Below, piece by piece: positions 1 through 8,510 of a stretch of 26,564 bases of DNA (position 1 is its first letter; each line of letters begins with the position of its first letter). Source of the DNA: Davidsoniella eucalypti (taxonomy: Eukaryota > Ascomycota > Sordariomycetes > Microascales > Ceratocystidaceae); the NCBI GenBank assembly GCA_004009845.1, contig RMBW01000216.1, forward strand, positions 1 through 26,564, written 5' to 3'. The notes beneath the pieces are model-generated. The model was not told the origin of the DNA. It was given only the letters and a program-made list of their open reading frames with translations, and ran no database searches. The position numbers and the translations under genes are program-made.

Positions 1-908
1 GAAGCTCTCAGATGGTTGACGGAGACGGTTTAGCGCTAGTTTCCTGGTGCTCTTGGGTGGCGGCATAGCTACGATTGCGAACTGTGTTGCGTTGCTTAGT
101 TTGGTCAACCATTCCTGGGCACCACAGACAGGAGACTTGTCGGAGGCAGGGGACCTTGTACAGATGGTTCAATAATGTCGACGTTAAACCCGTGGGTCAT
201 GAAGAATGGTGAGAGACCCGTAGTGGAAGAGATCCTGTTGTTTAGTGCGAGTTGTGCTTGAGGTAGCAAGGAGGCCCAGTCGTCCTGAGCGAAGGAACAG
301 AAATTGCGAAGGTACGTTTCGATCTCCTGATTACTGCGTTCTTGGCTGCCATCCGTTTGAGGATGGAACGCTGTGGACAGGCGACGCTGGATCCCAAAGC
401 GACGGCATACTTCGCCCCAAAATAACTGCGCAAATTGAGGCCCTCTATCGGAAACGATAGCAAGGGGAAACCGTGGTGAGAAAAGACGTGGATCAGCAGG
501 GCTTCAGCGGTGGCTTGTGCGGTGATAGCCTTCATGGGAATCAGGATCTGTGATTTAGACAGACGATCAGTGACCCTAGAATGGAGGTGCAACCAGCCGA
601 AGGGGGTAACGGGCCGATAAAGTCCATAGCCAATTCAGACCAAGGTCTGGACGGTACTGGTAGGGTTTCAGCAGGCCGCGCTTCTGCTCTCGCCAAATCT
701 TGCTTTTTCCACAAGACGAGCAATTCGATACGAACTGACGGACATCGTTGGTCAGACCAGGCCAGGCATATTCGCGCGACACTAGGTCACGGGTGATTGC
801 TCTGCCGGGGTGGCCTGCGAGGGTGGAATCGTGGATCTGCTGGATAATTTTGGTCCTCAAGGGCTCGTGGTGAGGGACCCAAAGTCTATCGCGCCAGCGT
901 AGTCTCCT
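1..908 (-). pseudogene. E1 pol: integrase segment, multiply frameshifted
   Basis: This is the integrase part of E1 Pol. The N-terminal HHCC zinc-binding region is visible at about 710-850 (HDSTLAGH, then CSSC). The catalytic core (MDFIGPLP, then DRLSKSQILIP) and the GFPL stretch before the second catalytic Asp lie further on, at about 640-450. Compared with the same region of E8 (25561-26468) the copy is nearly identical but carries scattered one-base differences: an extra T near 30, a lost C near 66, a lost G near 150, 470 and 665, and a lost C near 577. A further lost base near 908 separates it from the RNase H frame. These split integrase into at least five frames, so no functional protein can come from the sequence as given. 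The breaks are mostly in homopolymers, so base-calling error is an alternative to decay. The rest of integrase and the chromodomain are off the left edge. Confidence 0.85.
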
Positions 909-2475
909 TCCGAGTCTAGTTTGCACTCGCTCATTTGCCATTGCAAACCCCAGTCGGCTGGGAATGAGCGAGCTCCCTCTCGTACTAATTTCCGAGCTAT
1001 CCACCAACGGTTGCATTGGGCTAGAGCTTGGTTCCATAGGCTAGTCATCTCGGGGTCCGCGAAGGGGGAGGTCACAGCTTCTTTAGTCGCCTTGTCGTCG
1101 GTCGGCGCGTCCTTGTCAGGCTCCTGAGCCCAAACTGCGCCGATTACCACCAGGTCGTTGCTTGACTCACTCTTCTCGAGGAGTTGGTGGAAGCGACTAG
1201 CCAGCCTGTCGTCATTCTCGTTGGCTGGCATGTCCTGGTCCCTTCTAGACAGGGCGTCTGGTACAACTTGCTCAGTACCTGGGCGGTGGCGTAGGCAGAA
1301 ACTAAAGTCCGAAAGCTCATATCCCCAGCGGCGCTGTCTCTCAGCCAACGTTCTCTTGGTCTGAAAGTATTCCAAGTTCCGGTGATCAGTCCACACCACA
1401 AAGTCGACCCCTAGGAGGAAATGGCGCCATTCGCGAATGGACCAGTAGATGGCCAACATCTCCTTGTCATGAATGGGGTAGTTGGCTTCGGGGGGTGTGA
1501 GTTTGCGAGAAAGGAAGGCAATGGGATGCATGAGACCATCATCTCCTCGTTGAGACAATTCTGCTCCCAGGGCATAACCGGATGAGTCCGCGGTCAATAC
1601 CGTTTCTCTCAGCGGGTCAAAGGGGGTCAAGACAGGGGGAGTGAGGAAGGCTCTCTTAACCTCGGCGAAAGCGTGTGCACATGCGTCGGACCAGACAAAG
1701 GGGGTATCCTTCTTGGTTAACCCTACCATCGGCGCTATCATCTCAGACAGTCGAGGTACAAAGTCTCGATAGAAATTGACGAAGCCGATGAATCCACGTA
1801 GACCTTTCAAAGTAGTGGGAGAACTCCAGTTGCGAATCGCAAGGGTTTTCTCAGGGTCTGCCTTAATGCCGATACCTGGGCCAACGATGAAGCCGAGAAA
1901 CTTGATTTCCTTGGCTAGGAACTGGCACTTGCGAAGGTCGAGTTGCAGGCCGGCGAGATCGAGTGCATGGACAATTTCGAGCACTAATTTCCTGTGCTCT
2001 TCCTCAGTACCACTGGAGTAGATGTCCACGTCGTCAATGTATGCGCTGCAGCTAATGCCTAGCCACTTTCGGAGGACCGAGTTGATGTAGCGTTGAAACG
2101 CGGCAGGGGCATTCGTCAGGCCAAAGGGGATCACGTTCCATTCGAAGGCCCCTAGAGGAGTCCGAAAGGCGGTTAACTCCTCATAGCCAGGGGCAATCCG
2201 AATACGATGAAATGCGGCAATAACGTCTACCTTGGAGACCCATTTAGCAGCCGAGATTTGCCGAAGGGTGTCGTGGATAAGGGGAAGTGGGTAGGAATCC
2301 TTCTTGGAGATAGCGTTAACTGCGCGGTAGTCCACACAGAATCGAATTCCACCTCCAGGTTTCTTTACAAATAGGACCGGAGAGCCCACTTCAGATTTCG
2401 TGTCCTTTATCCATTTCGTACCCAGTAGTTCAGTCAACGTTTTCTGCATCACTAACAGTTCAGCCCTAGACAACG
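905..2475 (-). CDS. E1 pol: reverse transcriptase and RNase H segment
   Basis: Open reading of the RT and RNase H part of E1 Pol, copying element RNA into cDNA and degrading the template. RT hallmarks are SPVLFVKKPGGGIRFCVDYR, the PFGLTNAP motif and the YIDDV active site. RNase H residues are seen as TADSSG, DKEML, TDHRNLE and PDALSR. The frame runs without a stop from the E2 insertion point (2475) to a one-base loss near 908, just before the integrase zinc finger. The natural start is not here: this is the downstream piece of the protease-RT frame at 8876-9512. The codons just upstream of 2475 belong to the E2 LTR and are not part of the gene. Compared with E2, the region is full length and every catalytic residue is kept. 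Confidence 0.9.
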
Positions 2476-2480
2476 GATAG
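2476..2480. repeat. E2 target-site duplication, left copy (GATAG)
   Basis: The five bases GATAG immediately before the TGTAAG start of the E2 5' LTR are repeated immediately after the E2 3' LTR. A 5-bp duplication is usual for Ty3/gypsy integrases. Confidence 0.95.
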
Positions 2481-2660
2481 TGTAAGAGACTAAGGCCTGA
2501 TAGTATTAGCCAAGGCATGCCTTGTCGCTACTAGGGTATAACTATAAATAGGGATCAACTCCCTCCGGATATTACTCTTAGTTTTCCTTTCTTCTTCATC
2601 GGTCTCAACTTATTTAGACCAATACGATACCTTTTTTCACAATCCTCGTATACTCTCACA
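2481..2660 (+). repeat. E2 5' LTR (180 bp)
   Basis: Begins TGTAAGAGAC and ends CTCTCACA (TG...CA ends). It matches 8696-8875 over its whole length. It holds the promoter (TATAAATA at 2543-2550) and the predicted RNA start (ATCGG at 2598). The next bases, TTTTGAGACCGAT, are the primer-binding region. Confidence 0.97.
2543..2608 (+). promoter_or_regulatory. E2 LTR promoter: TATA box and predicted RNA 5' end
   Basis: TATAAATA at 2543-2550 is followed 55 bp from its first base by ATCGGTCTCAA (2598-2608). That spacing from TATA to ATCGG is 54-55 bp in E2, E6 and E7. Because ATCGGTCTCAA is complementary to the primer-binding site, 2598 is the likely first base of the RNA (U3/R border). The transcription start is inferred from this pairing and has not been measured. 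Confidence 0.72.
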
Positions 2661-2662
2661 TT

Positions 2663-2673
2663 TTGAGACCGAT
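2663..2673 (+). promoter_or_regulatory. E2 self-primer binding site
   Basis: TTGAGACCGAT, two bases inside the 5' LTR end, is the exact 11-nt reverse complement of ATCGGTCTCAA at 2598-2608. In the Tf1/sushi group the first 11 nt of the RNA fold back onto such a site and, after cleavage, prime minus-strand synthesis in place of a tRNA. There is no TGG-starting tRNA-type site here. The same pair exists in E1, E3 and E6, and in altered but still complementary form in E7. Confidence 0.85.
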
Positions 2674-2680
2674 AACTTTG

Positions 2681-2983
2681 ATTGTTTTTAATTTTTTTTA
2701 GTCCAAAGCCAGATTGCTTTGTTTACGTTTATTTTTTTATTTTTATTTTTTTTATTTTTTTTTCCGAGCCTGATTGCTCATCCTCTCGTCCAAGCCAGAC
2801 CGCTTGTTACACCTCTGTCCAGACCTTATTTGTCTGTTATTTCAGCCCAAGCCAGACCGCTTGTTATACCCCTGTCCAGACCTTATTTTTGTCTGCTATT
2901 CCAGCCCAAGCCAGACCGCTTGTTAACCTTGTCCAGACCGTATCTGTTGTTATTCCAAGCCAGACCGCTTGTACCCCGCCACC
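2681..2983 (+). promoter_or_regulatory. E2 leader: T-rich tract and serial hairpin array
   Basis: The 5' leader between primer site and gag has no ATG. A T-rich tract (about 2681-2765) contains and precedes the first hairpins. Short inverted repeats follow one another: CAAAGC/GCTTTG (2704-2721), GAGC/GCTC (2766-2779), CAAGC/GCTTG with loop CAGACC at 2791-2806, 2848-2863, 2907-2922 and 2956-2971, CAGAC/GTCTG at 2820-2836 and 2877-2895, and a weak CAGA/TCTG at 2934-2946. Many are preceded by TGTC. Stems differ in sequence but stay paired. Possible roles are RNA packaging, dimerisation or control of translation; none is shown by the sequence. Confidence 0.75.
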
Positions 2984-4810
2984 ATGTTGTCCTCATTCCT
3001 CGCCTTGCTGATCAATCAGCTGGAATGGCTGCTGTTCGCCCTAATCCCAATCGTCATATTCGGCATCCCCACGTATCTAAAGATACGTACCGAACTTCGC
3101 TTGCGCCTCAGCCAGCTGCGCGCAAACTTGCTATCGCCCGAGCAGGAGCCTGCCCAAGGCTACACCTTTTCATCCTTGGGCCTTCCTAACAAACGCCCTT
3201 GGAGTAAACCTGGCTGGTGCTACCTTGCCTTATTCAAACGTAAGGAACGCGCCCGCATCGCTGCCACCCTCGGTTTCTGCCCCGCCTCTCGCGTCATCCT
3301 CGACCACAGCCAACACTTCCACAGTCACCTGGGCCACCTCGCTTTTGCCAGCGGATTCGTTGGCCACGTCACTATCGGACGTCGTAACACTGAGGAAACC
3401 CGCGCTCTCATGGCACTTCGTCCCACGCTCCTTGCTGCATGCTTCATGGGTGCACCCACTGGTGGCCCGGTCACCCGTTCACGAGCCCCGGGAACCACTG
3501 AGAAGATCACGGCTAGTGAGACCATACACTCACGCACTCTTAGCCGAGTCACGACGGTACGCGAGCCTATGGAAGATAACGATGACGAAGAGGTCAGCGA
3601 TGGTCCTTCGGAGACTGCTGATGTTGCCCACCGCGCTGAAACCATGGACCTGCTTCGTCCTTCGTCTCCTAGCCCAGTCCGTGGCCGCCAACCCTCACAT
3701 GATATTAACCCTATGGACGCTGTCAATGCACGAATGGACAAAATGCAAAGTATGATGGAACGAATTGCCCAAAGGTTATTCGACGAAGATCAACCTGAAC
3801 AGCGTTCCGAGCCAGAGTCCCCCCGTCCCGTACTAGCACTCCTTCCTGCCCCCGTCGCCACGCCTCGCCAGTCCCTGCCCCGTCACACTCAGCCCACCCT
3901 TGAAGAATTCAGCGGCTTACATGTCGACTACGAGAACTGGCGCACCCTGGCCATGCTGAAACTGAGAGTCGATGGACAAGCCATCGGTGACGAAACCTCC
4001 CACGCGATTTACCTCTTTGGACGTCTAGGCGCCACTACCCGGTCGAAACTCAACACGTATTTTGAAGACATCAGCCAACGTCCCGGAGCGTACCAACTCC
4101 TCGTCGAAAAGCTGGACCTGATGTTCCGCAGCCGCGCCCGTCATGACCTTGCCATTACCGCTTTCTACTACATGACTCAAGGCCCTACTGAGCCCTTCAA
4201 AGTTTTTTTTAACCGCTTTGAAACCTTAGCCATGGAAGCGCGAGTAAGCGATGAAAGGACACTTATCAACGTACTGCGAAAGTCCATCCGGGTAGATCTG
4301 CGCTCCGACACCAGCTATGTGTGGAGCAAAGAGTCCTACCAAGCGATTTCCGAGATGCTGCTCGTACACTTCGACCTCCGTGAAGACCAAGCGCGTGCTG
4401 AAGAATCTACCAAGAAGACTGTCCGACCGTCCAACCGCCCCGACACAAGCAACTGGAGGTCACGCCCTGACCAACGTGCGCACAACGAACCACGCACCCA
4501 GCCGGCCCACCGTTCAGATAGACCGAGACTTTCCAACGCCGACCGTCACCGTATGATGCGTGAAGGAGTCTGCTTCGCGTGCTCGCAGCAGGGACATGTA
4601 GCCAACCAGTGCCCGCAGCGCAGGTCCACGCAGAACCCCCGCAACGATCAACTGTCGATAAATATGGTCCGCACCACCGTACGCGATGAGCTGGCCAAGG
4701 CTGACCACCGAATGATGGACCGTCTGTTGCCTGCACCCCCGACCACGACTGTAGCGAGGGTAGCTACGGAGTTTCACGATGCCGTCGAAGAATTCGCGGA
4801 GGATTTTTAG
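2984..4810 (+). CDS. E2 gag: capsid/nucleocapsid polyprotein with hydrophobic N-terminus
   Basis: 608 codons from an ATG in a very strong context (GCCACCATGT); the frame is open upstream but has no earlier ATG. Order: a hydrophobic stretch in the first 35 residues (two Leu/Ile/Phe-rich runs, about 3-13 and 15-32) that looks like a membrane anchor; a conserved block with PGWCYLALFKRKERARIAA and a His-rich segment (HSQHFHSHLGH); an acidic, Pro/Ser-rich linker; a capsid-like helical region (YENWRTLAMLKL ... GPTEPFKVFFNRFETLAMEA); and one CCHC knuckle (CFACSQQGHVANQC) near the C-terminus. It would assemble the particle and bind RNA. It ends in GAT TTT TAG, the frameshift site into pol. The N-terminal domain matches no Gag domain I know by name. 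The frame is intact. Confidence 0.93.
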   Translation: MLSSFLALLINQLEWLLFALIPIVIFGIPTYLKIRTELRLRLSQLRANLLSPEQEPAQGYTFSSLGLPNKRPWSKPGWCYLALFKRKERARIAATLGFCPASRVILDHSQHFHSHLGHLAFASGFVGHVTIGRRNTEETRALMALRPTLLAACFMGAPTGGPVTRSRAPGTTEKITASETIHSRTLSRVTTVREPMEDNDDEEVSDGPSETADVAHRAETMDLLRPSSPSPVRGRQPSHDINPMDAVNARMDKMQSMMERIAQRLFDEDQPEQRSEPESPRPVLALLPAPVATPRQSLPRHTQPTLEEFSGLHVDYENWRTLAMLKLRVDGQAIGDETSHAIYLFGRLGATTRSKLNTYFEDISQRPGAYQLLVEKLDLMFRSRARHDLAITAFYYMTQGPTEPFKVFFNRFETLAMEARVSDERTLINVLRKSIRVDLRSDTSYVWSKESYQAISEMLLVHFDLREDQARAEESTKKTVRPSNRPDTSNWRSRPDQRAHNEPRTQPAHRSDRPRLSNADRHRMMREGVCFACSQQGHVANQCPQRRSTQNPRNDQLSINMVRTTVRDELAKADHRMMDRLLPAPPTTTVARVATEFHDAVEEFAEDF

Positions 4811-4836
4811 ATTGTCAGGACAAGTCGCGCCCTGAC
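4801..4836 (+). promoter_or_regulatory. E2 gag-pol -1 frameshift signal (GGATTTTTAG plus stem-loop)
   Basis: Gag ends GAT TTT TAG. The -1 frame (GGA TTT TTA GAT ...) is open from here without a stop to the protease. Three bases after the stop comes a stem GTCAGG/CCTGAC (4814-4819 with 4831-4836) around an 11-nt loop ACAAGTCGCGC. That puts the stem 6 nt after GGATTTT, a normal spacing for -1 frameshifting. GGAUUUU before UAG is, from memory, the slippery site of red clover necrotic mosaic dianthovirus. Pol could instead start by reinitiation at ATG 4876. Confidence 0.75.
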
Positions 4837-4875
4837 AAGGACACAACGGAAGGAGAACAAATAGTTAAACAGGAA

Positions 4876-5733
4876 ATGGGAGCTAAAGGAACTTACTTAG
4901 AATTAACCATGAATACTGTTTTGACCAAAGCCCTCGTTGACAGTGGCTGTTTATGCCTCGCCGTTGTCCCTCCGCGCATGCTTCCCCACGCTACCAGTAC
5001 GCTCCCCATTGAACCCCGCAGGGTTGCTCTCGCCACCTCCCAAGATAACCCTCCCATGATTACCCAGATCGCCATGTTTACGCTGGGCCTACCCAATCAC
5101 GAGGAGAATATCTGGGCCTACGTAGTCCCCGGTCAAACTGAAGACCTTATCCTGGGCCAGCGCTGGTTGATCAATCACGATGTACACCTACACCCCCGTT
5201 CTGGCCAGATTAAAGTTACTGTGGCGGAAGAACTCACTCCCGACGAATTTCACACGCTCTGCGACAACGACGACGATCTCGCTATCTACCGCATCACGCT
5301 AGAGGATGTCAACAGAGCCCTGGAACAGAAGGAGCGTGAGAGACCACCCCTACCCGATTGGTTAAGACCTGTGGCGTCAGCATTTGAAGCGAAAGCATCC
5401 AAGGATCTCCCACCCCACCGACCTGGAGTGGACCTCAAGATTGAGATTATAGATGGGAAGACGTTACCTGTTCAGTCACTTTACCCGTTGTCCCGTGCCG
5501 AACTGCTAGTGATGCAGAAGACTCTGACCGAGCTGTTGTCTACGAAATGGATTAAGGATACCAAGTCTGAAGTGGGATCACCCGTCCTATTCGTAAAGAA
5601 ACCTGGAGGTGGAATTCGTTTCTGTGTGGACTACCGCGCAGTCAACGCTATCTCTAGGAAGGACTCGTACCCGCTCCCCTTATCCATGACACGTTACGAC
5701 AGATTTCCGAGGCCAAGTGGGTGTCCAAAGTAG
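4876..5733 (+). CDS. E2 pol, first part: aspartic protease, linker and start of RT
   Basis: Frame open from the gag stop region at 4804 (so a Gag-Pol fusion is possible) with the first ATG at 4876. The aspartic protease active site is ALVDSGC (Asp at residue 22 from that ATG), followed by the hydrophobic run of VVPPR and the ILGQRW motif near 92-97. A linker with DWLRPVASAF leads to the RT start (SRAELLVMQKTL, about residues 206-217) and the fingers motif GSPVLFVKKPGGGIRF (234-249). True coding stops at about 5680: a C run at 5676-5679 has one base fewer than needed, and the last ~18 residues to the stop at 5733 are out of frame. The remaining RT continues in the next frame. Confidence 0.9.
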   Translation: MGAKGTYLELTMNTVLTKALVDSGCLCLAVVPPRMLPHATSTLPIEPRRVALATSQDNPPMITQIAMFTLGLPNHEENIWAYVVPGQTEDLILGQRWLINHDVHLHPRSGQIKVTVAEELTPDEFHTLCDNDDDLAIYRITLEDVNRALEQKERERPPLPDWLRPVASAFEAKASKDLPPHRPGVDLKIEIIDGKTLPVQSLYPLSRAELLVMQKTLTELLSTKWIKDTKSEVGSPVLFVKKPGGGIRFCVDYRAVNAISRKDSYPLPLSMTRYDRFPRPSGCPK

Positions 5734-8510
5734 ATGTTATCGCCGCGTTCCACCGCATTCGCATCGCCCCCGGTTCCGAGGAGTTGACCGCGTTTCGGAC
5801 TCCCCTAGGCGCCTTCGAGTGGAACGTGATCCCCTTTGGTCTGACCAACGCCCCCGCAGCCTTCCAGCGCTACATCAACTCCGTTCTCCGCAAGTGGCTG
5901 GGTGTTTCGTGCAGTGCCTACATCGACGACGTGGACATCTATTCCAGTGGTACTGAAGCCGAGCATCGACAGCTCGTATTGGATATCGTCAAAGCCCTCG
6001 ACGACGCCGGCCTACAACTCGACCTTGCCAAATGTCAGTTTTTGGCCGAGAAGATCAAGTTCCTAGGCTTCATTGTTGGCCCGGGTATAGGCATCATCGC
6101 TGACCCGGAGAAAACCCTTGCTATCCGCAACTGGTTGCCTCCAACGACACTAAAGGGTTTGCGTGGCTTTATTGGTTTTGTCAATTTCTACAGAGACTTT
6201 GTTCCTCGACTATCTGAGTTGATGGCACCTCTGGTAGGCTTAACCAAGAAGGACGTACCCTTCGTCTGGTCCGATAACTGTGAGAATGCCTTTGCGGAAG
6301 TCAAGAAAGCCTTCTTGTCGCCCCCGGTTTTGACCCCCTTCGACCCGCTCAGAGAGACTATCCTGACTGCTGACTCCTCTGGCTACGCACTTGGCGCCGA
6401 GCTATCCCAACGCGGCGACGATGGCCTGATGCACCCTATCGCCTTCCTCTCTCGTAAGCTGACCCCGCCGGAAGCCAACTATCCTATCCACGATAAGGAG
6501 ATGCTGGCTGTCTACTGGTCTATCCGAGAATGGCGCCACTTCCTAATGGGTGTTGAATTCCTCGTCTATACAGACCATCGCAATTTGGAGTACTTCCGTA
6601 CGAAGAGGACTTTAGCTGAACGACAACGTCGCTGGGGTTACGAGCTTTCCGACTTTAACTTTGTACTACGCCACCGCCCAGGTACTGAGCAGGTTGTCCC
6701 GGATGCACTTTCAAGGCGAGACCAAGACATGCCAGCCGACAAGAATGACGATAGACTAGCTAGTCGAGTGCACCAACTGCTCGAGGAAAGCGAGTCTAGC
6801 GGTGACCTAGTGGTGATTGGTGCTGTATGGGCCCAGGAGCCTGACAAGGACGCACCTACCGACAGCCAAGCACCGAGAGAAACCGTACCATCCCCATTTG
6901 CCGAAGGTGAACTTTCTACCCTCTGGAGACAAGCCCTCAACAACAACAACCGCTGGTGGTTGGCCCGGAAATTGGTTCAAGAACGAGCTCGCACTTTCCC
7001 AGCCGACTGGGGCCTGCAATGGCAGATGAGTGAGTGCAAGCTTGATCAAGACGGCAGACTACGCTGGCGTGACAGACTTTGGGTCCCCTACTACGAACCG
7101 CTGAGGACCAAGATCATCCAACAAGTCCACGACTCCACCCTCGCGGGCCATCCTGGCAGAGCAATCACTCGCGACCTTGTATCGCGCGAATATGCCTGGC
7201 CTGGCTTAACCAATGATGTCCGTCAGTTTGTATCAAATTGTTCCACTTGTGGTAAAAGCAAGATCTGGCGAGAACAGAAGCGTGGCCTACTGAAGCCACT
7301 ACCAATACCGTCCAGACCGTGGTCTGAGCTAGCTATGGACTTTATTGGGCCCCTGCCTGCCTCTTCCGGATACACTTTCATCTTAGGAGTCACCGACCGC
7401 TTGTCCAAGTCACAAATCCTGATCCCCATGTCTTCCATCACTGCACAAGACACCGCAGAAGCTCTGCTGATTCACGTTTTCTCGCACCATGGTTTCCCGC
7501 TTGCCATCGTCTCCGACAGAGGGCCCCAATTCTCCCAGTTGTTCTGGGGAGAAGTATGTCGCCGCCTTGGTATCCAACGCCGCCTGTCCACTGCGTTTCA
7601 TCCACAAACTGATGGTAGTCAAGAACGTAGCAATCAGGAAATCGAGACCTATTTGCGCAATTTCTGTTCCTTCGCGCAGGATGACTGGGCCTCTTTGCTA
7701 CCCCAAGCACAATTGGCCCTGAACAACCGAATTTCCTCTGCTACTGGTCTCTCGCCGTTCTTTACGACTCACGGATTCAATGTTGATATCATCGAGCCTT
7801 GTGTACAGGGCCCCGCAGCGTCAAACAAGTCCCCCGTGTGTGGCGCCCAGGAATGGTTGTCCAAGCTTAGTGATGCAACCCAATTTGCGATTGTAGCTAT
7901 GGCTGCCGCCCAAGAACACCAGGAAACCAGTGCTAACCGTCTCCGCCAGCCCTCCGAAAGTTTCAGAGTCGGAGACAAAGTCTACCTCAATACGAAGAAC
8001 CTAACCACGGAAAGGCCTTCTAAGAAGCTAGACTGGTTAGCAAGGCAATACACAGTCCTGGAAGTCACAGGCACGCACAATGTCCGTCTGAATGTCCCCA
8101 CAGGTATTCACCCAGTGTTCCATGTGAGCTTAGTCCGCCGCGCCCCTAACAACCCGTTGCCGTCGCAAATTATACAAGACAATGAGCCTGCCGCCATCAC
8201 CGCCAGGGAAGCGCTCGAGGACGACACAGTGGAAACCGGCGAATACAGGGTAGAAGCGATTGTCAAGCAACGCACCCGCCGCGGTCACACACAGGCACTC
8301 GTCAAGTGGCTAGGTTACCAAGACGCTACGTGGGAACCTCTGGAACATGTGAAAGATACTGTCGCATGGCGTGTATTCACGGAAAACACGAGAAAAAACT
8401 GGAATGTGACCATTCAGTCCCTCTACACTGATTGGTTACTGCCAGAAGAGGGTTCTAACAAGAGCCAGGGTGTGACTATCGACTCACGCAGCCCGCTGTT
8501 GGGAAGCTGA
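5721..8510 (+). CDS. E2 pol, main part: RT, RNase H, integrase, chromodomain
   Basis: Open from about 5680; 929 residues from 5721. RT: FRTPLGAFEWN and PFGLTNAP, active site YIDDV (67-71). RNase H: D217, E260, D285 and PDALSR (327-332). Integrase: zinc finger H470, H477, C507, C510; catalytic D540, D599, E635, giving the D-D35-E spacing. A GPY/F-like module follows (about 769-805, ending IHPVFHVSLVR). The chromodomain covers about 841-885 and keeps Y842, W863 and Y866, the positions of the HP1 aromatic cage that reads methylated H3K9, plus the WEP motif at 871-873. It is followed by about 45 residues of unassigned tail. It is separated from the protease part by a one-base loss at 5676-5679. 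All catalytic residues are present. Confidence 0.95.
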   Translation: MSKVDVIAAFHRIRIAPGSEELTAFRTPLGAFEWNVIPFGLTNAPAAFQRYINSVLRKWLGVSCSAYIDDVDIYSSGTEAEHRQLVLDIVKALDDAGLQLDLAKCQFLAEKIKFLGFIVGPGIGIIADPEKTLAIRNWLPPTTLKGLRGFIGFVNFYRDFVPRLSELMAPLVGLTKKDVPFVWSDNCENAFAEVKKAFLSPPVLTPFDPLRETILTADSSGYALGAELSQRGDDGLMHPIAFLSRKLTPPEANYPIHDKEMLAVYWSIREWRHFLMGVEFLVYTDHRNLEYFRTKRTLAERQRRWGYELSDFNFVLRHRPGTEQVVPDALSRRDQDMPADKNDDRLASRVHQLLEESESSGDLVVIGAVWAQEPDKDAPTDSQAPRETVPSPFAEGELSTLWRQALNNNNRWWLARKLVQERARTFPADWGLQWQMSECKLDQDGRLRWRDRLWVPYYEPLRTKIIQQVHDSTLAGHPGRAITRDLVSREYAWPGLTNDVRQFVSNCSTCGKSKIWREQKRGLLKPLPIPSRPWSELAMDFIGPLPASSGYTFILGVTDRLSKSQILIPMSSITAQDTAEALLIHVFSHHGFPLAIVSDRGPQFSQLFWGEVCRRLGIQRRLSTAFHPQTDGSQERSNQEIETYLRNFCSFAQDDWASLLPQAQLALNNRISSATGLSPFFTTHGFNVDIIEPCVQGPAASNKSPVCGAQEWLSKLSDATQFAIVAMAAAQEHQETSANRLRQPSESFRVGDKVYLNTKNLTTERPSKKLDWLARQYTVLEVTGTHNVRLNVPTGIHPVFHVSLVRRAPNNPLPSQIIQDNEPAAITAREALEDDTVETGEYRVEAIVKQRTRRGHTQALVKWLGYQDATWEPLEHVKDTVAWRVFTENTRKNWNVTIQSLYTDWLLPEEGSNKSQGVTIDSRSPLLGS

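Noticed and set aside
2661..2690. tRNA-type primer-binding site
   Set aside because: No TGG-starting 3' tRNA complement follows any LTR; the 11-nt complement to the RNA start fits throughout.
2682..3189. Open frames of 109 and 156 codons over the E2 leader
   Set aside because: They begin without an ATG of their own, consist of leader repeats or T-rich sequence, and overlap gag in another frame.
4407..4846. Antisense open frames opposite E2 gag, and similar ones opposite other gag and pol regions
   Set aside because: Shadow frames of GC-rich coding sequence; no domain, no conservation beyond that of the sense strand.
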